From the NCBI RefSeq assembly GCF_025808395.1, contig NZ_CP075524.1, forward strand, positions 2,418,001-2,482,000: 64,000 nt of DNA, in the 5' to 3' direction. The position numbers were made by a program, and so were the translations under genes. This DNA is from Microcella sp. GTDB taxonomy: Bacteria > Actinomycetota > Actinomycetes > Actinomycetales > Microbacteriaceae. The notes below the pieces were generated by a model. The model worked only from the letters and a program-made list of their open reading frames with translations, was not told the DNA's origin and searched no databases. Below, one piece after another: positions 1 through 8,777 of the stretch. Numbering within the stretch: position 1 is the stretch's first letter; every line of letters starts with the position of its first letter.

Positions 1-78
1 GCGAATCACCCCCTGGTGACGCTCGCCACCTCGATGGACGACGGCGCCGACAAGGCCGCCGCGCTGGCTGCGAAGTAA
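1..78 (+). CDS. sucC: succinate-CoA ligase beta subunit, C-terminal end (partial)
   Basis: Only the last 25 codons lie in the window; the frame is open from the first base and stops with TAA at 76-78. The tail contains HPLVTLATSMDDGADKAA, which matches the C-terminal end of the ADP/GDP-forming succinyl-CoA synthetase beta subunit. It is followed after 13 nt by sucD, the normal partner order. The enzyme couples succinyl-CoA cleavage to nucleoside triphosphate formation in the TCA cycle. Assignment rests on this short tail plus the neighbour, so identity is likely but only the terminus can be seen. Confidence 0.85.
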   Translation, partial: ANHPLVTLATSMDDGADKAAALAAK

Positions 79-91
79 GGGACCACGAACC

Positions 92-994
<903 letters not shown>

Positions 995-1004
995 CTGACC
1001 GGGG

Positions 1005-1029
1005 CGCCCACTCGCGGCGCTCGTGGGCG
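1005..1029. terminator. stem-loop between convergent sucD and IclR gene
   Basis: Perfect arms CGCCCAC (1005-1011) and GTGGGCG (1023-1029) enclose an 11-nt loop in the 63-nt gap between two converging genes. There is no T-run on either side, so this is only a candidate bidirectional terminator. Confidence 0.4.
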
Positions 1030-1057
1030 ACTCGCGGCACGCGCCGAGGGCCTTCGC

Positions 1058-1825
1058 TCAGTCGTCGTGGGCAATGACCTTCGGCGGCCACTCTGAGTAG
1101 CCGAGCTCGCGCGAGATGTTGCGCGCGGTCTCGCGAAGGTCGTTGAGCACGCCCGCTTCGGGCGGCCACTCGCTCGAAGGCATGACGACCGAGACTGCTG
1201 CGATGACCGCACCGCTGCGATCGACCACGGGCACGGCCACCGACGACTCACCGAGCACGGCTTCGTCTTCTTCCATGGCCAGGGCCCGTTCGGCGACTCC
1301 GGCGAGTTGCAGGCGAAGCGTGGCGGGGTCGGTCACGGTGTCGCCCGTGAGCGCGCGCAGCGGCTTGGCGAGCAGCTCGTCGGCGGCGCTCGGGTGATAT
1401 GCGAGCAGCACCTTGCCGAGCGCCGAAGCGTGGGCAGGTATGGTGATGCCCGTTTCGAGCATCTGCTGGCTGCCGTCGGGGCGACGGTTGTGGTGAATGA
1501 TGATGACCTCGTCAAAGAGTTCGGCGCCCAGTCGCGTCGAGAGCCCGGTGCGTCGAGCGAGTTCACGGGTCCAGCGCATGGCGCGCGCCCGAACGTCGAG
1601 GGTGTCGAGGTAGACGTTCGAGAGCTTCAGCAGCGCGGGGCCGAGCATGTAGCGCTGGCTGCCCGGCTCTTTGGCCACCAGCCCGTGGGTCTGCAGCGAT
1701 TTGACGATGCCGTGCACCGTCGAGGGGGGCAGCTCGAGAATGCCGGCAAGCTCGGTGATGCCCAGGTGCCGAGCACCCTGCAGCGATGACAGCACGCGCG
1801 CGGCGCGGTCGATTGCTTGGATCAC
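1058..1825 (-). CDS. IclR-family transcriptional regulator, probable glycerol operon regulator
   Basis: 255-residue protein with an N-terminal winged helix-turn-helix (AIDRAARVLSSL...GITELAGILELPPSTVHGIVKSL) and a C-terminal IclR effector domain (HASALGKVLLAY, VAVPVVDRSGAVIAAVSV). IclR proteins bind as dimers to palindromes near promoters and respond to small metabolites. It starts with GTG at 1825, preceded by GAAAGG 8 nt upstream on the minus strand. It diverges from glpF-dhaKLM, and the 182-nt gap holds two palindromes, so control of glycerol/dihydroxyacetone use is the natural inference. Whether it represses or activates, and which effector it senses, cannot be read from sequence. Confidence 0.9.
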   Translation of the reverse strand: MIQAIDRAARVLSSLQGARHLGITELAGILELPPSTVHGIVKSLQTHGLVAKEPGSQRYMLGPALLKLSNVYLDTLDVRARAMRWTRELARRTGLSTRLGAELFDEVIIIHHNRRPDGSQQMLETGITIPAHASALGKVLLAYHPSAADELLAKPLRALTGDTVTDPATLRLQLAGVAERALAMEEDEAVLGESSVAVPVVDRSGAVIAAVSVVMPSSEWPPEAGVLNDLRETARNISRELGYSEWPPKVIAHDD

Positions 1826-1892
1826 CGATGAACCTTTCGTGGGGTCTGACCATTATGCGCGCGAACTGATCGCATCTTGTGCAGATTCAGTC

Positions 1893-1921
1893 TTGACATG
1901 CCCCCGTTTTGCGGCAAGTAT
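1893..1921 (+). promoter_or_regulatory. putative glpF-dha operon promoter
   Basis: A perfect -35 TTGACA (1893-1898) is followed after 17 nt by AAGTAT (1916-1921), a weak -10. Transcription would begin near 1928, within the first palindrome. Confidence 0.5.
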
Positions 1922-1962
1922 TCGACATTATCGAATGACGTTCCAGAATCGTTCGGGAACGT
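1920..1962. promoter_or_regulatory. two palindromic operators in the iclR-glpF gap
   Basis: Palindrome 1 has arms ATTCGA (1920-1925) and TCGAAT (1931-1936) around CATTA. Palindrome 2 spans 1938-1962: outer arms ACGTTCC (1938-1944) and GGAACGT (1956-1962), with an inner GAA...TTC pair placed symmetrically about a central TCG. The second has the long, nested symmetry common in IclR-type sites. Both lie just downstream of the proposed glpF -10, where bound protein would block elongation or initiation. Binding by the adjacent IclR protein is inferred. Confidence 0.6.
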
Positions 1963-2007
1963 GGGGCACGGAGCCCATCGATGATCCGCATGTTCGAAGG
2001 AGCACAT

Positions 2008-2769
2008 ATGGATGACAACCGGCAGTGGCAGAAGCTCGCCGCCGAATTTCTGGGCACGGCCTTCCTCGTCTTCGTCGGGGTGGGCTCGGTGCCGGCAACT
2101 CTCATCGTGAACGGTGACGCGCCGTTCACGATGGCCGATCTGGGCATGATCTCGCTCGCGTTCGGCACCATCGTGGTCGTCACGGTCTACGTGTTCGGCT
2201 ACATCTCGGGCAACCACATCAACCCGGCTGTCACGATCGGTCTCGCGGTCGCAGGCAAGTTTCCCTGGCGACAGGTGCCGGCATACCTCGCCGCGCAGCT
2301 GCTCGGTGCGATCGTCGGCGCCTTCACGATCGTCGGCGTGCTGGGCATGCGCGCGAGCGAGGTCGGCCTCGGCGTCGCCAGCTATGCGAGCGAGACCCCC
2401 TGGTACCAGGCGTTCTTCGCCGAGTTCGTCGGCACCTTCTTGCTGGTCTTCGCCGTCTTCGGCGTGATCTACCGCAAGGCCTCGCCCGGCTGGGCGGGGC
2501 TCGCCATCGGGTTCGTGGTCTTCGCCGCCATCATTCCCGTGGCTCCGACCACGGGCGCTTCGATCAACCCCGCGCGCACCACCGGCCCCATGCTTGTGCA
2601 GCAGATACTGGGCGGCGAGGTCGCCTGGGAGCAGTGGCCGGTCTACGTCGGGGCCGAGCTGCTGGCGGGAGTTCTCGCCGCGCTCACCTTCGCACTGATT
2701 GCACACACCTCGACCGACAAGACTGGTCTGAAAGACACCCTCGCGAAGCAGGACGGAGAGGTTCGATGA
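2008..2769 (+). CDS. glpF: MIP-family glycerol facilitator / aquaglyceroporin
   Basis: Inner-membrane channel of the aquaporin superfamily, 253 residues, with six hydrophobic segments and the two half-helix NPA motifs (HINPAVT and SINPART). It probably lets glycerol or dihydroxyacetone diffuse in for the kinase encoded downstream. The ATG at 2008 was chosen over an in-frame ATG at 1981 because GAAGGAG (1996-2002) sits 5 nt before it. The residue after the second NPAR is Thr, where E. coli GlpF has Asp, so solute selectivity is not certain. It overlaps dhaK by 4 nt (ATGA). Confidence 0.92.
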   Translation: MDDNRQWQKLAAEFLGTAFLVFVGVGSVPATLIVNGDAPFTMADLGMISLAFGTIVVVTVYVFGYISGNHINPAVTIGLAVAGKFPWRQVPAYLAAQLLGAIVGAFTIVGVLGMRASEVGLGVASYASETPWYQAFFAEFVGTFLLVFAVFGVIYRKASPGWAGLAIGFVVFAAIIPVAPTTGASINPARTTGPMLVQQILGGEVAWEQWPVYVGAELLAGVLAALTFALIAHTSTDKTGLKDTLAKQDGEVR

Positions 2770-3764
2770 AGAAACTGATCAATGCACCCGAAGCGGTGCT
2801 CGCCGATGCGCTCAAGGGCATCGAGGCCGCGCACCCCTCGCAAAGGGTCGACCACGTCAACCGGGTCATCTACCGCGCCACCCCGAAAGATCACGGCACC
2901 GTCGCGCTCGTGAGCGGCGGCGGGTCGGGTCACGAACCGCTGCACGGCGGCTTCGTGGGCTTCGGGATGCTCGACGCAGCCTGCGCAGGAGAAGTGTTCA
3001 CGTCTCCGACCCCCGACCAGATGCAGGCGGCCACGACTGAGGTCGACCGGGGCGCGGGAGTGCTGCACATCGTCAAGAACTACACCGGCGACGTCATGAA
3101 CTTCGAGATGGCGGCCGAGCTCGCGGCGATGGAGGCCAAGGTCGAGGTGAAGACGGTCGTCGTGAACGATGACGTCGCCGTGCAGGATTCGCTCTACACG
3201 GCGGGCCGTCGCGGAGTCGGTCTCACGGTGCTGCTCGAGAAGATCGTCGGGGCGGCTGCAGAGCAAGGTCGCAGTCTCGACGAGCTGGTGACCCTGGCCG
3301 AGGCGGTCAACGCCACCGGTCGGTCGATGGGCATGGCCCTTACGAGCTGCACGGTGCCCGCCGCGGGCAAGCCGACCTTCGACCTGCCAGACGACGAGAT
3401 GGAGATCGGTGTCGGCATTCACGGCGAGCCTGGTCGTCACCGTGTTCCACTGGCCGACGCACGACACATCGCAGAGCAACTGGTCGAGCCCATTCTCGGC
3501 GACCTCGACTTCGGCGGCGCGCCGTCGATCGTCATGCTCAACGGCATGGGCGGCACGCCCATGATCGAGCTCTACCTCATGTATGGCGAGGTCGCGGCAA
3601 TTCTCGAGAAGCACGGCGTCACCGTGGCTCGTACGCTCCTGGGCAACTACATCACCTCGCTCGACATGGCCGGCTGCTCGGTGACGGTGCTGCGCGCCGA
3701 CGACGAGATGCTCTCGCTGTGGGACGCCCCGGTCGAGACTCCCGGCTTGCGCTGGGGTCGCTGA
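2766..3764 (+). CDS. dhaK: dihydroxyacetone kinase subunit DhaK
   Basis: PTS-dependent dihydroxyacetone kinase, substrate-binding subunit, 332 residues. The DhaK fold is recognised by VSGGGSGHEPLHGGFVG near the N-terminus, KNYTGDVMNFEMA, and IGVGIHGEPG, whose histidine forms the covalent hemiaminal with dihydroxyacetone in this family. It transfers phosphate from DhaL-bound ADP/ATP to dihydroxyacetone, giving dihydroxyacetone phosphate for glycolysis. The ATG at 2766 overlaps the glpF stop, so translation is coupled. DhaL starts 38 nt after its stop. Confidence 0.96.
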   Translation: MKKLINAPEAVLADALKGIEAAHPSQRVDHVNRVIYRATPKDHGTVALVSGGGSGHEPLHGGFVGFGMLDAACAGEVFTSPTPDQMQAATTEVDRGAGVLHIVKNYTGDVMNFEMAAELAAMEAKVEVKTVVVNDDVAVQDSLYTAGRRGVGLTVLLEKIVGAAAEQGRSLDELVTLAEAVNATGRSMGMALTSCTVPAAGKPTFDLPDDEMEIGVGIHGEPGRHRVPLADARHIAEQLVEPILGDLDFGGAPSIVMLNGMGGTPMIELYLMYGEVAAILEKHGVTVARTLLGNYITSLDMAGCSVTVLRADDEMLSLWDAPVETPGLRWGR

Positions 3765-3802
3765 CTCGGGCATCGGCCAGAATTCGCACATCAAGGAGAA
3801 CC

Positions 3803-4441
3803 ATGAGCGACACCCTCACCATCGACGGCTTCATCGCCTGGCTCGCGGCATTTCACGCGAGCGTCACCGAGCAGAAGTCGTACTTGACCGAACTCGACTC
3901 GGCGATCGGCGATGCCGATCACGGTTCGAACATGGCCCGCGGAATGGCCGCGGTGATGGAGAAAGTGGGCGACGCTCCCGCGGCGACCGCCGACGAGTTG
4001 TTCAAAGTGGTCGGCATGACCCTTGTCACCTCGGTCGGCGGCGCCAGCGGGCCCCTGTACGGCACGTTCTTTCTGCGACTCGGCATGGCCGCGGGCCCCG
4101 TGACTGAGTGCGACGCTGCCGCGCTCGCCACGGCACTGCGCGCAGGTCTCGACGGCGTGGTCGCGCGAGGCAAGGCAGAAGCGGGCGACAAGACCATGTT
4201 CGACGCGATGTCGCCGGCGCTCGATGCTCTCGATGCGTCGGTCGCGGCGGGTGCCACGCTCGCCGAGGCCACCGCGGCTGCGCGCGATGCCGCCGCGGCC
4301 GGCCGCGACGCCACTGAACCGCTCGTCGCCCGCAAGGGTCGAGCGAGCTATCTCGGTGAGCGCAGCGCCGGCCATCTCGACCCGGGTGCGGCGTCGACCG
4401 CTCTCTTGTTCGACGCTCTCGCGCGGGTCGCAGCAGCATGA
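3803..4441 (+). CDS. dhaL: dihydroxyacetone kinase subunit DhaL
   Basis: ADP-binding subunit of PTS-type dihydroxyacetone kinase, 212 residues, the usual length. The Mg-ADP site is marked by AIGDADHGSNMARG, and further conserved stretches are GGASGPLYGTFF and GDKTMFDAMSPA. The tightly bound ADP is rephosphorylated by DhaM in this family. ATG at 3803 is preceded by AAGGAG (3793-3798); the frame is open further upstream but only this start has a ribosome-binding site. Its stop overlaps the next gene's ATG by 4 nt. Confidence 0.96.
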   Translation: MSDTLTIDGFIAWLAAFHASVTEQKSYLTELDSAIGDADHGSNMARGMAAVMEKVGDAPAATADELFKVVGMTLVTSVGGASGPLYGTFFLRLGMAAGPVTECDAAALATALRAGLDGVVARGKAEAGDKTMFDAMSPALDALDASVAAGATLAEATAAARDAAAAGRDATEPLVARKGRASYLGERSAGHLDPGAASTALLFDALARVAAA

Positions 4442-6867
4442 GCTCAGTCGGTGTCGTCGCCGTCTCGCACAGCCGCGCACTGGCCGACGCGGCCATCGCG
4501 CTCGCTCTCGAGATGACGAGTCAAGGCGGCCCGGCCATTGCCGCTGCGGCCGGCTCGGCCGAGGGCGGCACCGGAACCGACGCCGCCCGCATCGCGGCCG
4601 CGATCACCGAGGTCGATTCGGGCGACGGCGTGGTGGTCATCATGGATCTCGGGTCGGCGATCATGAGCGCCGAACTCGCCCTCGAGTTTCTCGAGCCCCC
4701 GCTCGCCGATCGAGTGAGACTCGTCGCGGCACCCTTCGTCGAGGGCATGCTCGCAGCCGTCGTGCGCGCGGCCGGTGGAGCACCGCTCGATGAGGTCGCC
4801 ACCGAGGCGGCAGCGGCTCTCACCCCGAAGCTCGAGCACTTGGGGGTCGCGACGGCGCCTGCCCTGCAGCCGACTGCCGACGGCGGAGCGCCTGATGCCA
4901 CCGCTGAGGTGGTCGTGCGTAATGCTGCTGGCCTGCACGCTCGACCCGCCGCGATCATCGCGGGCGTAGCGGCAGAGTTCGAGTCGGCCGTCACGTTGAG
5001 TGCCGGCGACCGAGCACCAGTCTCGGCAGCGAGCCCGATCGGCATCGCCACGCTCGCCGCGAAGGCGGGCACGGTCGTGCGCATCTCAGCTCATGGTCAT
5101 GACGCGGGGGCCGCTGTCGCTCGACTGCACGAGCTCATCGACGAAGGCTTCGGCGAAGAGCTGGTCGGCGCAGAGGCGGGGCCTGCGGCCCCTGCAGAGC
5201 CAGCTGCCGCTGAGACCGTGCCGCTGACGACCGGCCCGATCGGCGTGAGCGGAGGGCGGGTGATCGGCCCCGTCGTGGTGCTGCGCCGCAGCGTGCGTGA
5301 GCCCGATCCGGCCGAGCGGCTCGCCGAGGGTGACATCGAGGCGGCCGTCGAGGCGACGACGGATGCTCGAGAGCGAGTTGCCGATGACTATCGAGCGCGC
5401 GCGGCCAGCGTCGATGGGCAGCGTCGCGCGGTGCTCGAGGCGACCGTGGCGATGGCGAACGATCCGGCGTGGATGACGGGGGTGACCACGCGCATCCGCG
5501 AAGCCCGCTTGAGCCCAGCGCGGGCGACGTGGGAGACAGCGGCAGAGCTCGTCGAACAGTATCGGCAGGCTGGCGGTCTCTTCGCCGAGCGCATCACCGA
5601 CCTGCTCGACGTGCGCAACCGCCTCGTGGCGGCGCTGCGGGGCGAGCAGCCGCCGGGAATCCCTGATCGCAGCGAGCCATACATCCTCATCGCCGACGAC
5701 CTCGCTCCGGCAGACACGGTGACTCTCGACCCGTCGATCTGCCTCGCCCTCGTCACCGAGCAGGGCGGCCCGACGTCGCACACCGCGATCATCGCGCGCG
5801 AACTCGGGCTGCCCGCCATCGTCGGCCGCGCTGGGGCAACAGAGATCGCCGATGGCACGCTCGTGCTCGTCGACGGAGACACGGCAGAGTTCATCCTCTC
5901 TCCCGACCACGCGGCGCAGGCCACGGCGACAGGCGTCATCACCCTTCCCCCGTTCGTCGGCCCGGGCGGCACCGCCGACGTCCACCGCGTGCTACTGAGC
6001 GCCAACGTCGGAGCGCCGCGAGATGTGGCGCGCGCGGTCGAACGAGGAGCCGAAGGGGTGGGGCTGTTCCGCACCGAGTTCTGCTTTCTCGACCGAGACA
6101 CCGAGCCGACCGTCACCGAGCAGGTGGCCGACTACCGCGCGGTGTTCACGGCGTTTCCTAGCCAGCGAGTCGTCGTGCGCACGCTCGACGCCGGCAGCGA
6201 CAAGCCGTTGCCCTTTCTCACCGCCGACAACGAGCCGAACCCGGCGCTCGGTGTTCGTGGCGTCAGAACGGCACGGCGAGACCCCGGCGTGCTCGAGCGC
6301 CAACTCACGGCGATCGCTGAGGCAGCGGCAGCCGAGAGCGCCGACGCCTGGGTCATGGCACCCATGATCGCCACGCTGGCCGAGACCGAGCAGTTCGTCG
6401 CCCTCGCGCGCAGTGCGGGCATCGCGACCGTCGGGGTCATGATCGAGACGCCCGCGGCGGCGCTCACGGCGCGCGAGCTCATGGCTGTCGTCGACTTCGT
6501 CAGCATCGGCACCAACGACCTCGCGCAGTACACCCTGGCGGCCGATCGCATGGTGGGGGACCTGGCCGACCTCGCCGACCCCTGGCAGCCCTCACTGCTG
6601 CGACTCATGGCGATGATCGGCGAGGCCGGTGCGGCGACGGGCACCCCGGTCGGGGTGTGCGGTGAGGCCGCCGCCGATCTCGCGTTGAGCGCCGTGCTCG
6701 TCGGCCTCGGAGCCTCGAGCCTGTCGATGGCGGCCCGCGCGATCACTCCCGTCGGGCGCCGACTCGCCGACGTGACGCTCGATGACTGCAGAAGGGCCGC
6801 GCACGCGGCCGTCGAGGCACCCGATGCGCGCCGAGCTCGTGACGCGGCACGCAGCATTCTGGGCTGA
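4438..6867 (+). CDS. dhaM: DhaM-HPr-enzyme I fusion, phosphoryl donor for dihydroxyacetone kinase
   Basis: 809-residue cytosolic phosphotransferase with three modules. Residues 1-135 are DhaM (EIIA-mannose fold), with its phospho-His at position 11 (VSHS). Residues 155-245 are an HPr domain with GLHARPA, phospho-His167. Residues 262-809 are a complete PTS enzyme I: the swivelling His448 in GGPTSHTAII, then the PEP-binding barrel with GLFRTEF, IGTNDLAQYT and the active-site Cys741 in GVCGEAA. The chain PEP to EI to HPr to DhaM to DhaL-ADP can thus run in one polypeptide. E. coli DhaM carries only an N-terminal EI fragment, so the full EI here is notable. No frameshift separates the modules. 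Confidence 0.95.
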   Translation: MSSVGVVAVSHSRALADAAIALALEMTSQGGPAIAAAAGSAEGGTGTDAARIAAAITEVDSGDGVVVIMDLGSAIMSAELALEFLEPPLADRVRLVAAPFVEGMLAAVVRAAGGAPLDEVATEAAAALTPKLEHLGVATAPALQPTADGGAPDATAEVVVRNAAGLHARPAAIIAGVAAEFESAVTLSAGDRAPVSAASPIGIATLAAKAGTVVRISAHGHDAGAAVARLHELIDEGFGEELVGAEAGPAAPAEPAAAETVPLTTGPIGVSGGRVIGPVVVLRRSVREPDPAERLAEGDIEAAVEATTDARERVADDYRARAASVDGQRRAVLEATVAMANDPAWMTGVTTRIREARLSPARATWETAAELVEQYRQAGGLFAERITDLLDVRNRLVAALRGEQPPGIPDRSEPYILIADDLAPADTVTLDPSICLALVTEQGGPTSHTAIIARELGLPAIVGRAGATEIADGTLVLVDGDTAEFILSPDHAAQATATGVITLPPFVGPGGTADVHRVLLSANVGAPRDVARAVERGAEGVGLFRTEFCFLDRDTEPTVTEQVADYRAVFTAFPSQRVVVRTLDAGSDKPLPFLTADNEPNPALGVRGVRTARRDPGVLERQLTAIAEAAAAESADAWVMAPMIATLAETEQFVALARSAGIATVGVMIETPAAALTARELMAVVDFVSIGTNDLAQYTLAADRMVGDLADLADPWQPSLLRLMAMIGEAGAATGTPVGVCGEAAADLALSAVLVGLGASSLSMAARAITPVGRRLADVTLDDCRRAAHAAVEAPDARRARDAARSILG

Positions 6868-6916
6868 GGGCGCCGCGCCCTCGGCGCGGGCGGTCGGCGC
6901 GCGCGCCCGACCGCAG

Positions 6917-6922
6917 TAGGCT
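6917..6922 (+). promoter_or_regulatory. -10 box of perM-like gene
   Basis: TAGGCT lies 10 nt before the ATG at 6933 with no ribosome-binding site between, predicting a very short or absent leader. Confidence 0.5.
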
Positions 6923-6932
6923 CGCGAGCGCC

Positions 6933-8156
6933 ATGACCCGCCGCCTGACCGTCATCTACAGTGCCCTCGAGGCGCTGCTACTCGTGGGGCTGGGCATCGC
7001 GGCTCCGTTGAGCATTCTCACGGTGATGTGGGCGGCGCACTACGGCTTCCAGCTCGACTGGGTGATCTTTTGGCACGCGGCCGTCATTATCTGGATGCTC
7101 GGCCACGGCGTCACCGTCACCTTTCAGCTCGACCCCGAGGTGGCCGAGTCGCTCGAGCTGGTGGCCGTCGCCGACCCCATCGTGGTCACTCTCGCGCTCA
7201 GCGGCTTCGCGCTCGTGACAGCGCTCGCAGGGGTGGCGCTCGGGCGCCGACTGCGCACTCAGCGGCATCGCATTCTCGGTGAGCTGGTCGCGATCACGGG
7301 GGTGACGCTGCTCTCAACGCTCGTCATGCTGAGCGCCGCGAACGCCGCGGCACTGCCCTCCCGCTGGCAGGCGGTGCTCTTTCCGGCGCTCGTCTACGGC
7401 CTCGGAGTGGCGATCGGGTCGATCGGTGCGACGAACCCGGCGCGAGTGCGGCTGCGCGCGCTCATCGACGACGGGCCGCAGCCGCTCACGGCCGCTCTCG
7501 GGGCGGGGCTGCGGGCGGGGCTCGGAGCCGTCGCGACGGTCGCCGCCGCTGGCTCTCTGCTCACGACAGCAGCGCTCGTGCTCGGCTATGGCCAGGTGAT
7601 CGCGCTCTATGAGGCGCTGCAGGTCGATGTGCTGGGCGGGGTGGCACTCACTGCACTGCAACTGGCTCTGGTGCCGACCCTCGTGATCTGGTCGGCCGCC
7701 TGGCTGATCGGGCCAGGGTTCGCGATCGGCGCCGGGTCGACTGTGAGCCCCATCGGGGTGTCGCTCGGCCCGCTGCCGGCGCTTCCCGTGCTCGGGGCGC
7801 TGCCGACCGAGCCTTCACCGCTCGGCTTTGCCACGATTCTCGTGCCGGTGCTCGCCGCGTTCGTCGCGGGAGTCGCGGTGCGCCAGCGCATCATGCGCCG
7901 CATCGGCGACGCAGCGCTGTGGCCCTGGGCGCTCGCAGCAGCGACGGTCGCCGCGGGGGTCGCGGCCATCGCCGCCGCCTTTCTGGCCTTCGTCGCCGCC
8001 GGATCCGCCGGCCCCGGGCGCCTCGCGGTCGTCGGCCCCGACCCGATGGCGATTGCCCTGTGGATGTTCGCCGAGACCCTCATCGGAGCTGCCCTCGGCC
8101 TGCTTGCCGGCGGTGCGCGGGCACCTCGGCACGAAGCCCCCGTGCGCACGCGGTAG
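6933..8156 (+). CDS. DUF6350 / PerM-like integral membrane protein
   Basis: 407 residues, almost entirely hydrophobic with around ten membrane segments and a short cytoplasmic tail. Sequence similarity is judged mainly by its composition and by its fixed position directly upstream of purN-purH, where mycobacteria carry perM (a membrane protein linked to cell division and persistence). No catalytic motif is visible. ATG at 6933 follows a -10 box. The stop codon TAG at 8154-8156 is part of the -10 box of purN. The function in this organism is unknown; the DUF6350 assignment is by context and topology. Confidence 0.7.
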   Translation: MTRRLTVIYSALEALLLVGLGIAAPLSILTVMWAAHYGFQLDWVIFWHAAVIIWMLGHGVTVTFQLDPEVAESLELVAVADPIVVTLALSGFALVTALAGVALGRRLRTQRHRILGELVAITGVTLLSTLVMLSAANAAALPSRWQAVLFPALVYGLGVAIGSIGATNPARVRLRALIDDGPQPLTAALGAGLRAGLGAVATVAAAGSLLTTAALVLGYGQVIALYEALQVDVLGGVALTALQLALVPTLVIWSAAWLIGPGFAIGAGSTVSPIGVSLGPLPALPVLGALPTEPSPLGFATILVPVLAAFVAGVAVRQRIMRRIGDAALWPWALAAATVAAGVAAIAAAFLAFVAAGSAGPGRLAVVGPDPMAIALWMFAETLIGAALGLLAGGARAPRHEAPVRTR

Positions 8157-8159
8157 CCT
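8154..8159 (+). promoter_or_regulatory. -10 box of purN, overlapping the perM-like stop codon
   Basis: TAGCCT with exactly 6 nt to the GTG start at 8166 places the expected transcription start on the start codon (leaderless mRNA). Confidence 0.6.
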
Positions 8160-8165
8160 GGGCGC

Positions 8166-8759
8166 GTGCTGAGGGTCGTCGTGCTGATCTCGGGCGGCGG
8201 GTCGAACCTGCGCGCTCTTCTCGAGCAGTGCCGTGACCCTGAGTACCCCGCGCACGTCGTCGCGGTCGGAGCCGACCGCGACGCAGAGGGGCTCGCGCAC
8301 GCCGAAGTGTTCGGCATTCCGTCGTTCACGGTGCCCTTCACGTCATACTCGTCGCGCGACGAGTGGGGTGCCGAGATGCTCGCGTCGATCACCGAGTGGC
8401 AGCCCGACCTCGTCGTGCTGAGCGGGCTCATGCGCATTCTGCCGCCCGTCGTCGTCGACGCACTCGCCCCCCGCCTGATCAACACTCACCCCGCCTACTT
8501 GCCCGAGTTTCCCGGCGCCCACGGCGTGCGCGACGCGCTCGCCGCAGGGGTCACGCAGACAGGGGCGAGCGTCATCGTTGTCGACTCCGGGGTCGACACG
8601 GGCCCCGTGCTCGCACAAGAACGAGTGCCCGTGTTGCCCGACGACACCGAAGACCGCCTGCACGAGCGCATCAAGCCTGTCGAGCGGCGCCTGCTCATCG
8701 ACGTCGTTCGCGGCATCGCTGACGGGTCGATCGAGCTCGGCGCAGCATCCACCCACTGA
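8166..8759 (+). CDS. purN: phosphoribosylglycinamide formyltransferase (GAR transformylase)
   Basis: Transfers a formyl group from 10-formyl-tetrahydrofolate to GAR in purine synthesis; 197 residues, family-typical. Visible: N-terminal phosphate-binding LISGGGSNLRALL, the catalytic region LINTHPAYLPEFPGAHG with its Asn and His, and the VDSGVDTGPVL segment that carries the catalytic Asp. The GTG start at 8166 is set by the -10 box 6 nt upstream. purH begins 18 nt after the stop, so the two form a purine unit. Confidence 0.96.
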   Translation: MLRVVVLISGGGSNLRALLEQCRDPEYPAHVVAVGADRDAEGLAHAEVFGIPSFTVPFTSYSSRDEWGAEMLASITEWQPDLVVLSGLMRILPPVVVDALAPRLINTHPAYLPEFPGAHGVRDALAAGVTQTGASVIVVDSGVDTGPVLAQERVPVLPDDTEDRLHERIKPVERRLLIDVVRGIADGSIELGAASTH

Positions 8760-8777
8760 CGATCACTGGAGACACCG

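Noticed and set aside
2634..2765. Longer N-terminus for DhaK reaching into glpF
   Set aside because: The extra 44 residues are Arg-rich shadow sequence; ATG 2766 overlaps the glpF stop in the usual 4-nt manner.
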